DNA from: Cellvibrio sp. PSBB006
GTDB lineage: Bacteria > Pseudomonadota > Gammaproteobacteria > Pseudomonadales > Cellvibrionaceae
Reading direction: 5' to 3'
DNA length: 64,000 bases
Assembly: GCF_002162135.1 (NCBI RefSeq)
Contig: NZ_CP021382.1
Coordinates: forward strand, 5,193,075-5,257,074
In this document: piece by piece, positions 50,429 through 58,658 of the stretch
How positions within the stretch are numbered: position 1 is the first letter of the stretch
How the letters are laid out: each line of letters starts with the position of its first letter
Notes under the pieces: generated by a model
The model's input: only the letters and a program-made list of their open reading frames with translations
What the model was told of the DNA's origin: nothing
Databases searched by the model: none
Position numbers and translations under genes: made by a program

Positions 50429-51325
50429 ATGAATACCAAGCGACTTGATCTCAATTTACTCGCAACGCTGGAGGCTCTGCTTGAGGAGCAGAATGTCACC
50501 AGGGCTGCTGCGCGCCTGCATCTGAGTCAGCCGGCTGTTAGTGCTCAGCTGAACCGTTTGCGGGATATGTTCAATGATCCGTTATTGATTCCAACCCAGC
50601 GGGGAATGATGCCGACCGCTATGGCTCTGGAGCTGCTCGCCCCGTTGCGCGTTGCACTGGATCAGGTGCGCGATACCGTGGCAACGCATCAGCAATTTGA
50701 TCCAGGGTTTGCGAAGCTGACCGTGACGATTGCGTGCACTGATTATCTTCAAACCGTCATTGGTCGGTCGCTTATCCAGACGTTGAGAGCGCAGGCGCCG
50801 GGTATCAGAATTAGCATACGTAACCTGGAGCCGCGTCGACTGGATACGCAAATGATGCACGGCGAGGTGGATCTTGCGTTGATGACGCCGGACGATGCTC
50901 CCCCGGTCCTCCGTACCAGACATCTTTACGACGAACACTATGTGCTGATTGGCCGAAAGGATCACCCGCAACTGCGTGACAGCATCACGCTTGAAGAATA
51001 TGTACAACTCGAACATGTGGTGGTATCGCTCAACGGCGGCGATTTTTTCACGCCGGTAGATCAAGCTCTCAAAGCAATGGGCTACACGCGCAACCTGGTG
51101 TTATCCGTTGCTTCATTCTTATTTATCCCGGAAATTGTTGCGCAATCAGATTTGGTGGCACTGGTGCCCTGGCGGCTGGTAGCGGGGCGAGGTGATCTCA
51201 CAATAATTAAAGCGCCCGACGTTTCTACAGGATTTTCGGTGGGTATGGTGTGGCATGAGCGTAATCACAGGCACACTGCGCACTGCTGGATTCGTGAGCA
51301 AGTAATCGATGTGTTAGCAGATTAA
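50429..51325 (+). CDS. LysR-family transcriptional regulator
   Basis: The 298 residues begin with the LysR winged helix (LDLNLLATLEALLEEQNVTRAAARLHLSQPAVSAQLNRL) and continue with the substrate-binding-like effector domain (about 90-298, VTIACTDYLQTVIGRSLI). The effector is unknown. It is divergent from the quinone reductase at 49548 and probably controls it; aromatic or quinone compounds would be reasonable inducers. The NodD/SyrM-type subgroup seems closest, from LEPRRLDTQMMHGEVDLALM. Confidence 0.93.
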   Translation: MNTKRLDLNLLATLEALLEEQNVTRAAARLHLSQPAVSAQLNRLRDMFNDPLLIPTQRGMMPTAMALELLAPLRVALDQVRDTVATHQQFDPGFAKLTVTIACTDYLQTVIGRSLIQTLRAQAPGIRISIRNLEPRRLDTQMMHGEVDLALMTPDDAPPVLRTRHLYDEHYVLIGRKDHPQLRDSITLEEYVQLEHVVVSLNGGDFFTPVDQALKAMGYTRNLVLSVASFLFIPEIVAQSDLVALVPWRLVAGRGDLTIIKAPDVSTGFSVGMVWHERNHRHTAHCWIREQVIDVLAD

Positions 51326-51390
51326 AAACGACTAATAAATCTGAGGCCAGTGGAGCAATCGGATGATTGCTCGCGCGTTTTTAGTTCGGC

Positions 51391-52206
51391 TCAAACGGCA
51401 ATACCAACATCAAGCGTTGCAACATAACCTTCACTAACAGAGCCAGTAACACTTGCTATTTGATAAGTCACGCCATCGCTGAATACATTGTCAGCGGCAA
51501 AGCTACTCACCGATGTGTTTTGCCCATGCTCGCTATAAAGATCTGAGTTATAAACGTCGCGTGTGATGTCTTCTGGAAAAGCCAATTGCGAGGTGACCGA
51601 TGCGCTGGTTGAGGTATCGTTGTAAAGAAAAATCTGGAAATGAATGTGGGTGATGCGGCCGGTATACCAGCCGGGATAGATGGTAGTGAATACCACCTCG
51701 CCATTCTCGTTCACATCCTGAACACCGCGACAAAATGTTTCACCAACTGTATTTACACCGGGCTGGGCATAACCCGAATAGACACCGTCTTTATCGCAAT
51801 GCCACACATAAATTGATGCATAGGTAAACGGTGAACAATCACTGTTGATATTGACCAGACGCAGTTTTAACGTGAGCGGCACGCCGGTTTTACCTTCGGT
51901 AAGGTCCGCGCGAAAAATGGCAGAGTTGCTTAATATCGCCGTCAAGGGGTAGGGGCCTTGAGTTTCGGAGGGAATCAACACGCAGCTACCTGTCGCACTG
52001 GAACTTGATGTCGAGCTGCTGGTGCTGGATGACAAAGAATTACCGGCAGATGATGCTGCCGCGTTATTGCCTCCGCTGCCGCCACAACTAACCACACCGG
52101 TGAGTAAGCCCAAAGTGCCTAGCGCACTCAAGGTCTTACGTCGGGCGAAGTCAACGGAAGTGATATTTTGTGATGCAGAAGAGCAATCAACGTTATTTTC
52201 TTTCAT
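51391..52206 (-). CDS. Tat-exported intradiol-dioxygenase-like lipoprotein
   Basis: The 271-residue protein has a twin-arginine signal (FARRKTLSALGTLGLLTGVV, Arg22-Arg23) ending in a lipobox with Cys41, then a Gly/Ser-rich linker and an intradiol ring-cleavage dioxygenase fold. Non-heme iron ligands are plausible in IYVWHCDKDGVYSGY (Tyr), IYPGWYTGRITHIHFQIF (Tyr, His, His). A lipid-anchored periplasmic or surface protein is implied. The family includes uncharacterised secreted protocatechuate-dioxygenase-like proteins, and the substrate is unknown. I chose the ATG at 52206 because the Tat motif falls near the N-terminus; the frame is open to 52356. Confidence 0.85.
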   Translation of the reverse strand: MKENNVDCSSASQNITSVDFARRKTLSALGTLGLLTGVVSCGGSGGNNAAASSAGNSLSSSTSSSTSSSSATGSCVLIPSETQGPYPLTAILSNSAIFRADLTEGKTGVPLTLKLRLVNINSDCSPFTYASIYVWHCDKDGVYSGYAQPGVNTVGETFCRGVQDVNENGEVVFTTIYPGWYTGRITHIHFQIFLYNDTSTSASVTSQLAFPEDITRDVYNSDLYSEHGQNTSVSSFAADNVFSDGVTYQIASVTGSVSEGYVATLDVGIAV

Positions 52207-52424
52207 AGATATAATCTCGGCAGATGGATTGTTGGCACAAGGCCGCCAGCAATGCTCTGACGTTAAGAAAAGAAAAACGTTGGCGTTGAAATGTGCAAAG
52301 AATATGGAAGCTGTTTCAGATAGACCCATATTCGAATTGGTGCCAGAGATTATCAACCCTATTGTTCGAATTCGTTGTAAGCGATAATATCCTTGTAATT
52401 TATAACTCCCAAAAGGAACTTATT

Positions 52425-52835
52425 ATGACTATCGTCGTTAATGCTTATGAGTTGGTAAATGACCGTGGAAGTCTTTCCTGGCGCAATAAATATAATGGTG
52501 GCGTAGGCAATAAAAGCAAAGATGATCAGCACGCTGAGCGTTTAGCCTACAAAAGTATTCTGACGCGAAGCCCTAGCGTTATCCATCTGGTTCAAAATGC
52601 CTTTCCCTGCTCAAAATGTGACGATTTCTTTAAAAGCGCCAGTATACCCATTGTTATGCTCGTAACGGCGAATGAAGGAAAATATTCAAGCGAACATGGC
52701 CTTCCCGCTAATGCCGCCTGCCCGGTGGTTATCTACTATTACAACGGCACGAAAAAAATGGTGGGAATGTGGTCAGGCCGCGACAGTGAGCCTCCCGCCG
52801 GATTTCCTGCACATGCAGAAGTGCAGGAGGATTAA
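52425..52835 (+). CDS. Small deaminase-fold protein
   Basis: This 136-residue protein has the zinc motifs of the cytidine deaminase superfamily: QHAERLAYKSIL (His-Ala-Glu) and NAFPCSKCDDFF (Pro-Cys-x-x-Cys). Start MTIVVNAYELVNDRG follows AAAAGGAAC. No signal peptide, secretion module or pre-toxin domain is seen. Such short deaminases occur as toxin tips of polymorphic toxin systems and as free nucleotide or nucleic acid deaminases. The substrate is unknown. It lies upstream of a propeller-like protein and two further deaminase-like genes. Confidence 0.75.
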   Translation: MTIVVNAYELVNDRGSLSWRNKYNGGVGNKSKDDQHAERLAYKSILTRSPSVIHLVQNAFPCSKCDDFFKSASIPIVMLVTANEGKYSSEHGLPANAACPVVIYYYNGTKKMVGMWSGRDSEPPAGFPAHAEVQED

Positions 52836-52899
52836 TAATGCTCGCAGAACTTACATTTGTAGAACACGGTTTCAAATCATGAGAGGATGGCGGTAGAGA

Positions 52900-53679
52900 T
52901 TGAAAACAAATAATAGCTTTCCTGCCAGAATCTTTATTTTAATTCCAGAAAAAGATCACAGGGCCATCGTAATCCGTCGTGGCCCTGCTGAGAAAACCGG
53001 CATCTATAGCTGGAATATAAAAACGGACCAAGTCCGTGTTTCTCAGTGGCTCAAGGGTAGGGTTTACGAGTACTTCAGTGATGTATCACCAGATGGAGAT
53101 CATTTTTTATATTCGGCAAATAAAAAGGGTTTTGGTTATACGGTTGTCTCACGAGCACCTTGGTTAAAAGCAATTACGTTAACCAGAAACGTGGGCGGGC
53201 TTGGTAGTGGAATTTTTGCCAGTAATAACAGCTATATGCTTGGTGATGGAAATGATTGTTATAACGAGTTCGCTAGCCCCAAATTTACCTCAATAAAACG
53301 CGATTTTGAAATGCATAAATATGGCGTATATTGCGCGAGATTGCGTAAGAGAGGATGGGTAGTAAAGTCGATAAATAGCGCTCGTATAACATTGCTTAAA
53401 CGGATAGACCAACATACCTCCCTTGAAAAATTAATAAACCATAATTCCAGAAGGAAGGGTAAAGGTAGCTGGTGGGAGTTTCATCGTTTAATTTACAAGG
53501 GTGTGGTCTACGAGAAGCCTGATTGGGAATGGTGCGAATGGTTGAATAATCAACTGGTATGGACGGAGGGAGGCATTTTATATCGAGGGCGTATTTCTGT
53601 TGCCTCTCGCTCTTTAACCGGAAAGCTTATTTATAATTTTAACCTGGATAGTTTCATCGAAGTCACTGCGCCTTATTAA
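52900..53679 (+). CDS. Propeller-like protein next to deaminase genes, unknown function
   Basis: This 259-residue protein contains GIYSWNIKTDQVRVSQWLKGRVYEYFSDVSPDGDHFLYSANKKG, a conserved block of a widespread hypothetical family, and WWEFHRLIYKGVVYEKPDW with WLNNQLVWTEGGILYRGRI. The repeated pattern of short beta strands with aromatic ends suggests blades of a propeller. No signal peptide. The best start is a TTG at 52900, with only a weak ribosome site. Relatives are, from memory, often encoded near polymorphic toxin genes, so an immunity or adaptor role is possible but unproven. Confidence 0.65.
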   Translation: MKTNNSFPARIFILIPEKDHRAIVIRRGPAEKTGIYSWNIKTDQVRVSQWLKGRVYEYFSDVSPDGDHFLYSANKKGFGYTVVSRAPWLKAITLTRNVGGLGSGIFASNNSYMLGDGNDCYNEFASPKFTSIKRDFEMHKYGVYCARLRKRGWVVKSINSARITLLKRIDQHTSLEKLINHNSRRKGKGSWWEFHRLIYKGVVYEKPDWEWCEWLNNQLVWTEGGILYRGRISVASRSLTGKLIYNFNLDSFIEVTAPY

Positions 53680-53796
53680 TCCCAAAACGTTTAATTGCCG
53701 TAATCCCCTGTAATTCACATCCCCCGCGAACCGGTAGATAGTCTTCATTTTCAGGAAATAGCCTGATATCAAGACTATCAATTGGAGGATCGTCCT

Positions 53797-54324
53797 ATGC
53801 CGGCCAAGTACAGCTACGGTAAGTCAAAAGACAAACTGAGCAATCAGCAGTGGTTCCGTTCGGGCATGTCGACCCACGGGAGTGCCTATCTGTTTAATCG
53901 ATCAAATTCGAATGGTTTGTCCTTGGGGATAATGAAAAACAATAAATCCAAGCGGCATGGCTGTGAGCATGCCGAAGATGTTTTTATTCGATACATTAAG
54001 ACAAATGTTGGGTTGTTGCGAACCTCGCCCTCGGTAAACACCATTGTCCTGAGCATTTCAAAGTCCCCGTGTAGTTCTACCTACGGTACCTCGAATAAAC
54101 CGCTTGGTTGTGCGGAGGAATTGATTAATTTTCAGAATAATCCTTATCGATGCCCCATTACCGGTAATGAATACATTTTTAAATTAATTGTGATAGCTCG
54201 GGCGCTTTACAAGCAGAGCAGTGGTTCGCGTAAAGCGCTAACGATGATGAAGCTTAATGGTATTGAAGTGACGACCGATGTGCATCGCAAGAAAGATGGC
54301 TCGTCTATGGCGAAGGAGTATTAA
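53797..54324 (+). CDS. Deaminase-like protein, first of a tandem pair
   Basis: The 175-residue protein begins MPAKYSYGKSKDKLSNQQWF. HGCEHAEDVFIRYIK carries His-Ala-Glu, and SKSPCSSTYGTSNKPLGCAEEL carries Pro-Cys and a second Cys 13 residues later; together they suggest a zinc-dependent deaminase fold with an enlarged Cys loop. It ends VHRKKDGSSMAKEY. The ATG at 53797 lies nine bases after GGAGG; the TTG reading at 53782 overlaps that site. The gene is about 55-60 percent identical in protein to the next gene. Confidence 0.7.
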   Translation: MPAKYSYGKSKDKLSNQQWFRSGMSTHGSAYLFNRSNSNGLSLGIMKNNKSKRHGCEHAEDVFIRYIKTNVGLLRTSPSVNTIVLSISKSPCSSTYGTSNKPLGCAEELINFQNNPYRCPITGNEYIFKLIVIARALYKQSSGSRKALTMMKLNGIEVTTDVHRKKDGSSMAKEY

Positions 54325-54522
54325 TACCCGCTAAGTGCATATTCGCTGCTGGTCATATTGATTGCCTCGTTGGTGTTCTCACATATTGCGTCTCTTCGCG
54401 AAATAGCTAGCGATGGCATATATTATGTTAGGGGACTTTTTGCTGAGTCCCGTAATTTCCTGTAATTCCCATTGTCATTAAATATTGAATAGTCATCACT
54501 TCGAGACGCATGGAGATCAAAA

Positions 54523-55062
54523 ATGCCACCTAAATACACATTTGGAAAGTCAGACGGTGATTTAAGTAATCAGCAGTGGTTCCATTCTGGCATGGAAACG
54601 CACGGTAGTGCCATTTTGATCAACAATAAATATCCTGAGGGTAAATCACTGGGGATAATGAAAAACAATAAGTCGAAAACGCATGGTTGTGAACATGCGG
54701 AAGACGTTTTTATCAGAACCATTAAAGGAGATACCGGTTCTTTATCTGTGTCTCCGGCGGTTAACAAAGTCATTCTCTGTATTTCAAAATCGTCTTGCAG
54801 TTCCACTTATGGCACATCCAATAAACCAGTGGGGTGTGCGGAAGAATTGATCAACTTTCAGAATAATATTTACAAAGCGCCTATCAATGGCAATGAGTAT
54901 ATTTTCAAGGTTATCGTGCTTGCGCGCGGGGTTTATAAACAATCCACCGGTTCCCACAATGCGTTGGATTTGATGCGTGACAATGGTATCGATGTTGCGA
55001 CGGATGTGCATCGTAAGAAGGATGGTTCGTCTATGAAGAAAGAATATGATATGGAGATTTGA
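54523..55062 (+). CDS. Deaminase-like protein, second of a tandem pair
   Basis: The 179-residue paralogue of the preceding gene begins MPPKYTFGKSDGDLSNQQWF. Conserved blocks are SLGIMKNNKSKTHGCEHAED, SKSSCSSTYGTSNKPVGCAE, LINFQNN, GNEYIFKVIVLARG and TDVHRKKDGSSMKKEY. The Pro before the first Cys is Ser here. The duplicated segment includes part of the upstream region, where both genes have a similar CCCTGTAAT/CCTGTAATTC stretch. Function unknown; see the neighbouring entry for alternatives. Confidence 0.7.
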   Translation: MPPKYTFGKSDGDLSNQQWFHSGMETHGSAILINNKYPEGKSLGIMKNNKSKTHGCEHAEDVFIRTIKGDTGSLSVSPAVNKVILCISKSSCSSTYGTSNKPVGCAEELINFQNNIYKAPINGNEYIFKVIVLARGVYKQSTGSHNALDLMRDNGIDVATDVHRKKDGSSMKKEYDMEI

Positions 55063-55069
55063 TGGGGTT

Positions 55070-55102
55070 GTCGGATTACGGCGTGCCGCCTAATCCGACC
55101 TA
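55070..55102 (-). repeat. REP-like palindrome, copy 5
   Basis: GTCGGATTACGGCGTGCCGCC with TAATCCGACCTA at its right end. It lies between the convergent 3' ends of the second deaminase-like gene and the propeptide-like gene. The CTA at 55100-55102 is the TAG stop of the minus-strand gene. Confidence 0.9.
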
Positions 55103-55750
55103 GGGTTTGGTGTGCTGCGGGATTTCCATAAAGTCTTCGGTGCCGGGTTTTGAGAGTTCGGCGGTGGCCGGGTTTTTGTAGATCCAGCCGCTGCCGTTGA
55201 TAGATTCCAGGGCATAGCTACCTTGTGGGGTGGTGATGGTGGCGAAGATGGAGCGGTGTCCGTAAGTCACTACTATAGGGTAATCATCGCCGTAACCGTC
55301 AAGGTTGCCGCGCCAGGAGTAGTCGCCATTGGGGCTTATGTGATGAGTGGTGACAGTAACCTGTGCGTTTTCTGCTTCAGGTAGGGGTATGGCAAGCTTG
55401 TCACCGGGAAGCGGGTAGGGGGCGTCCATATTCAATGAAACGGGTTCATAAATCACAACACCTTCCGGTAAAGGAAACACCGGCAGTGCATCTGTGTCAT
55501 TAATTTGCCAAAGTGGTTTGTAGCTTGTTTTTTCTGCTGAGGAATTTATAGCATCTTGCTTAATTGCTAGTGGGGTATTTTTTTTATCGGTACTTACCGA
55601 TTTTAATGTGTTGTACGATTTTTCTGCCAAAATTTTCTGTTCAGCGGGCATGTGTTGTGTTGTCGTTTTTTTCTCATAGGCCAAATAAAAATAGACAATG
55701 CCGATCACGATTATAAAAAAGATAATAAGCGATTTTTTATTACTTTTCAT
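55100..55750 (-). CDS. Membrane-anchored propeptide-like protein, second copy
   Basis: This 216-residue protein has an N-terminal anchor (about 8-26, LIIFFIIVIGIVYFYLAYE), a linker, and a C-terminal domain with YPLPGDKLAIPL, YSWRGNLDGYGDDYP, ATITTPQGSYALESINGSGW. It aligns with the domain of the 34751-35533 protein (PGD-x-h, SWxGxhxG, TPxGxYxL, GxGW) although overall identity is low. That pattern resembles bacterial reprolysin propeptides. The gene is the last of the minus-strand group that starts with the second propeptide-less protease. Its TAG stop lies in REP copy 5, so the C-terminus may have been altered. The ATG at 55750 is preferred over an upstream TTG. Confidence 0.75.
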   Translation of the reverse strand: MKSNKKSLIIFFIIVIGIVYFYLAYEKKTTTQHMPAEQKILAEKSYNTLKSVSTDKKNTPLAIKQDAINSSAEKTSYKPLWQINDTDALPVFPLPEGVVIYEPVSLNMDAPYPLPGDKLAIPLPEAENAQVTVTTHHISPNGDYSWRGNLDGYGDDYPIVVTYGHRSIFATITTPQGSYALESINGSGWIYKNPATAELSKPGTEDFMEIPQHTKP

Positions 55751-55804
55751 GGTGACCAACAGGTTTAATGTATTTGTGATAGCTGCATATTCTTCAATGT
55801 TTTT

Positions 55805-55845
55805 ACAAACATCAAAGGCAGCACCATGCTGCCTTTGATGTTTGT
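55805..55845 (-). other. Perfect 18-bp hairpin after the thrombospondin-repeat gene
   Basis: ACAAACATCAAAGGCAGC (55805-55822) and its exact complement at 55828-55845 surround a 5-base loop, starting 9 bases beyond the stop of the TSP3 gene on the minus strand. The 3' arm on that strand ends TTTGT and then AAAAAC, so a pure T-tract is missing; it may still act as terminator or 3'-end stabiliser. Confidence 0.7.
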
Positions 55846-55853
55846 TGGCTACG

Positions 55854-58625
55854 CTAAAGTGGAGGCGGTGCTACACACATCGCATACACATTCAGATTAG
55901 ACAATGCACCTAGTACGGCAGCTTTTTCAATTTCTGCTTCATCGAAGTCCGCCGTCGTTTCCATGATCACCATTTGCCGTGTGGCATCTCCTGTCAGGTT
56001 AAGCAGTTGCAAGCCGAGTAACCCGCCGCTGGCACTGCTCTCCTGTGCGACACCGTCCAGATAGGTGGTGATCTCCAGGCTGTTCAGCAAGCTCAGGTCC
56101 AACACACCGACTGGCAGTGACACGAGGAAGCCGACGCGCTGATTGCCGGTATAAGTCATTGCGGTATCTTCCACGCTTGCCCACACGGATGCCGCCACCG
56201 CGACCGGTGTTGACATAACCGCAGCATCATCCAGCGTATTAACCAGGTTCGCCGGATTAAGCACGCCGCAACCGATACACAATACACCACGTAAACCGGT
56301 GTCGACACTCGTACTTGCGCCCAATACCGGTTCGAACAATAAACCCGGACCACAGGCGACATTTTCTACCGGGTCGCAGGCGTCTCCGATGCCATCGCCA
56401 TCAATATCCGCTTGTGAAGGGTTGTTGTTGATAGGGCAATTGTCGAGTGCATTGGTGACGCCGTCACCATCCAGATCATCATCGCAAACATCGCCGATGT
56501 TATCGCCATCCGCATCAAGTTGATCCGCGTTGGCAACCAATGGGCAGTTGTCCAGGTCATTGGTAATCCCGTCGCCGTCACTGTCGGTGTCGCACGCATC
56601 GCCGATATCGTCGCCATCACCGTCTTCCTGGCCGGGGTTGGCCACCAGAGGACAATTATCGCTATCGTTCAATACGCCGTCGTTGTCCGTGTCAGTATCG
56701 CAGCTGTCGCCGATGGCGTCGCCGTCGGTATCCGTTTGCAGGGGGTTGGCAACGAGCGGGCAATTATCCAGCGCGTCATCAATGCCATCATCGTCGCTGT
56801 CGGTAAGGGGATCGCACAGATCGCCGATACCATCAGCGTCGGTATCCGTTTGATCGGCGTTGGCTGTCGTCGGACAGTTATCGCTGGCGTTTACCACGCC
56901 GTCACCATCCAGATCGTTATCGCAAGCGTCGCCGATGCCATCGCTATCGGCGTCGGCCTGATCAGTGTTGGCAATTAACGGGCAATTATCTGATGCGTCA
57001 TCAATGCCATCGTCATCGCTATCGGTGTTGGCATCACAAGCATCGCCGAGACCATCATTGTCCGTATCCAATTGATCGGCATTGGCGGCGAGCGGGCAAT
57101 TGTCCAGCGTATTGATAATGCCGTCGCCATCAAGATCTGTATCGCACAGGTCACCGATACCGTCGTCATCCGTGTCGGTTTGGTCAGCGTTGGTAAGCAA
57201 CGGACAGTTGTCGGTGTCGTTGGCTACACCGTCGCCATCCAGGTCGGTATCGCAGGCATTGCCTTGTCCGTCACCATCCAGATCGGCCTGGTCAGTGTTG
57301 GCAACCAGAGGGCAATTGTCGACAGGGTTGAGTACACCGTCGCCGTCAATGTCTGTGTCACAGGCATCGCCTACGCCGTTGTTGTCGAGGTCGGCCTGGT
57401 CGTCATTGGCGATTAACGGGCAGTTATCGCTGGCATCATCAATACCGTCGTTATCGCTGTCGGTATTGTCATCGCATAGGTCGCCCGTACCGTCGCCATC
57501 GGTGTCGGTTTGATCCGGGTTGGCGGTGTTCGGACAATTGTCGGCAGTGTTGTCGATACCATCACCGTCGCGATCGGTATCGCAGACATCACCGATACCA
57601 TCTCCGTCGCTATCCATTTGATTCAGATTGGCAATCGAGGGGCAGTTGTCGGTGGTATTGCTGATGCCATCACCATCGCGATCATCATCACAGGCATCAC
57701 CGAGGGTGTCATTATCGGTATCCAGTTGGTCGGGGTTGGCTACCAGGGGGCAGTTGTCGAGTGTATTGGTAATACCATCGCCGTCAGTATCGTTGTCACA
57801 CACATCGCCCACGCCATCGTTGTTTAGGTCTGCCTGATCAGCATTGGGTGTGTTGGGGCAGTTATCCGTGTCGTTGGTCACGCCGTCGTTATCGTGGTCA
57901 TCATCACAGGGGTTACCAATACCATCGTTGTCAGTGTCTTCCTGTGCGCTGTTGCTGATGAGGGGACAATTATCCTCGCCGTCATCAATGCCGTCGCCAT
58001 CGGTGTCGGTATTGGTGTCGCACACATCACCGATGTCATCGCTGTCGGTGTCGAGTTGATCCGCATTGGCGTTAGTCGGGCAGTTGTCAGAGGCATTGGG
58101 AATTCCATCGCCGTCGCTATCACTGTCGCACACATCGCCGATGCCGTCATCGTCCTGATCGGCTTGATCCGCGTTGGCTACCAGCGGGCAATTATCTTCA
58201 TCGTTGGGGATGTTGTCGTTGTCCAGATCCGTGTCACAAGCATCGCCAATACCGTCATTGTCGGTATCGACTTGCGCCGGGTTGCCGGTGGTGGGGCAGT
58301 TGTCGAGAAGGTTCACGACATTATCACCGTCAGTATCGTTATCGCACGCATTGCCGATACCATCTGCATCGTCATCGGCTTGATCGGTATTGGCGATCAA
58401 TGGACAGTTGTCGGTTATATCGGAGATACCATCACCATCCTGGTCAGGTAATTCGCCAGGATCAATGGGTGGCAATGACGATGACGCAGAAGATGAACTG
58501 GATGTTGGGACAGACGAGGCTGAGCCGCCTGAACCATTGCCGTTTTGGGGAAATCCATCATCACCACCGCAGGCTGTTAAACCCAGGATGGCAATCAGCA
58601 GTAAATATATCGAAAAATTTTTCAT
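55854..58625 (-). CDS. Thrombospondin type 3 repeat lipoprotein
   Basis: The 923-residue protein has a lipoprotein signal with lipobox LTACGG (Cys near residue 19), a Ser-rich spacer (30-50), then 19 calcium-binding thrombospondin type 3 repeats (each 36-39 residues, core DxDGDGxxDxxDNCP followed by LVANADQxDxDxDGxGDxCD), to about residue 770. A C-terminal domain of about 150 residues (GVLCIGCGVLNPANLVNTLDD) follows. The repeats should bind many Ca ions and form a rigid, acidic stalk outside the outer membrane. Adjacent OmpA-type porin is on the same strand 33 bases upstream. Long open antisense frames in this region come from the repeat periodicity and are not genes. Confidence 0.92.
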   Translation of the reverse strand: MKNFSIYLLLIAILGLTACGGDDGFPQNGNGSGGSASSVPTSSSSSASSSLPPIDPGELPDQDGDGISDITDNCPLIANTDQADDDADGIGNACDNDTDGDNVVNLLDNCPTTGNPAQVDTDNDGIGDACDTDLDNDNIPNDEDNCPLVANADQADQDDDGIGDVCDSDSDGDGIPNASDNCPTNANADQLDTDSDDIGDVCDTNTDTDGDGIDDGEDNCPLISNSAQEDTDNDGIGNPCDDDHDNDGVTNDTDNCPNTPNADQADLNNDGVGDVCDNDTDGDGITNTLDNCPLVANPDQLDTDNDTLGDACDDDRDGDGISNTTDNCPSIANLNQMDSDGDGIGDVCDTDRDGDGIDNTADNCPNTANPDQTDTDGDGTGDLCDDNTDSDNDGIDDASDNCPLIANDDQADLDNNGVGDACDTDIDGDGVLNPVDNCPLVANTDQADLDGDGQGNACDTDLDGDGVANDTDNCPLLTNADQTDTDDDGIGDLCDTDLDGDGIINTLDNCPLAANADQLDTDNDGLGDACDANTDSDDDGIDDASDNCPLIANTDQADADSDGIGDACDNDLDGDGVVNASDNCPTTANADQTDTDADGIGDLCDPLTDSDDDGIDDALDNCPLVANPLQTDTDGDAIGDSCDTDTDNDGVLNDSDNCPLVANPGQEDGDGDDIGDACDTDSDGDGITNDLDNCPLVANADQLDADGDNIGDVCDDDLDGDGVTNALDNCPINNNPSQADIDGDGIGDACDPVENVACGPGLLFEPVLGASTSVDTGLRGVLCIGCGVLNPANLVNTLDDAAVMSTPVAVAASVWASVEDTAMTYTGNQRVGFLVSLPVGVLDLSLLNSLEITTYLDGVAQESSASGGLLGLQLLNLTGDATRQMVIMETTADFDEAEIEKAAVLGALSNLNVYAMCVAPPPL

Positions 58626-58658
58626 GATAATTACCTGGCTCGAATTGGATAAGCGTTA

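Noticed and set aside
52425..55062. Interpretation of the deaminase cluster as a complete polymorphic toxin system
   Set aside because: No filamentous haemagglutinin, Rhs, VgrG, PAAR or signal sequence is present, and no immunity gene can be identified with confidence; only the deaminase fold is claimed.
56520..58451. Several long plus-strand frames opposite the TSP3 gene, rich in Val/Ile or Ser/Pro
   Set aside because: They arise from the regular GAC/GAT codon pattern of the repeats read backwards; the real protein is on the minus strand with lipobox and calcium motifs.
56380..58470. Regular tandem repeats that could be mistaken for a CRISPR array
   Set aside because: The period is about 110 bases, both halves are protein-coding, and the units translate as thrombospondin type 3 repeats.
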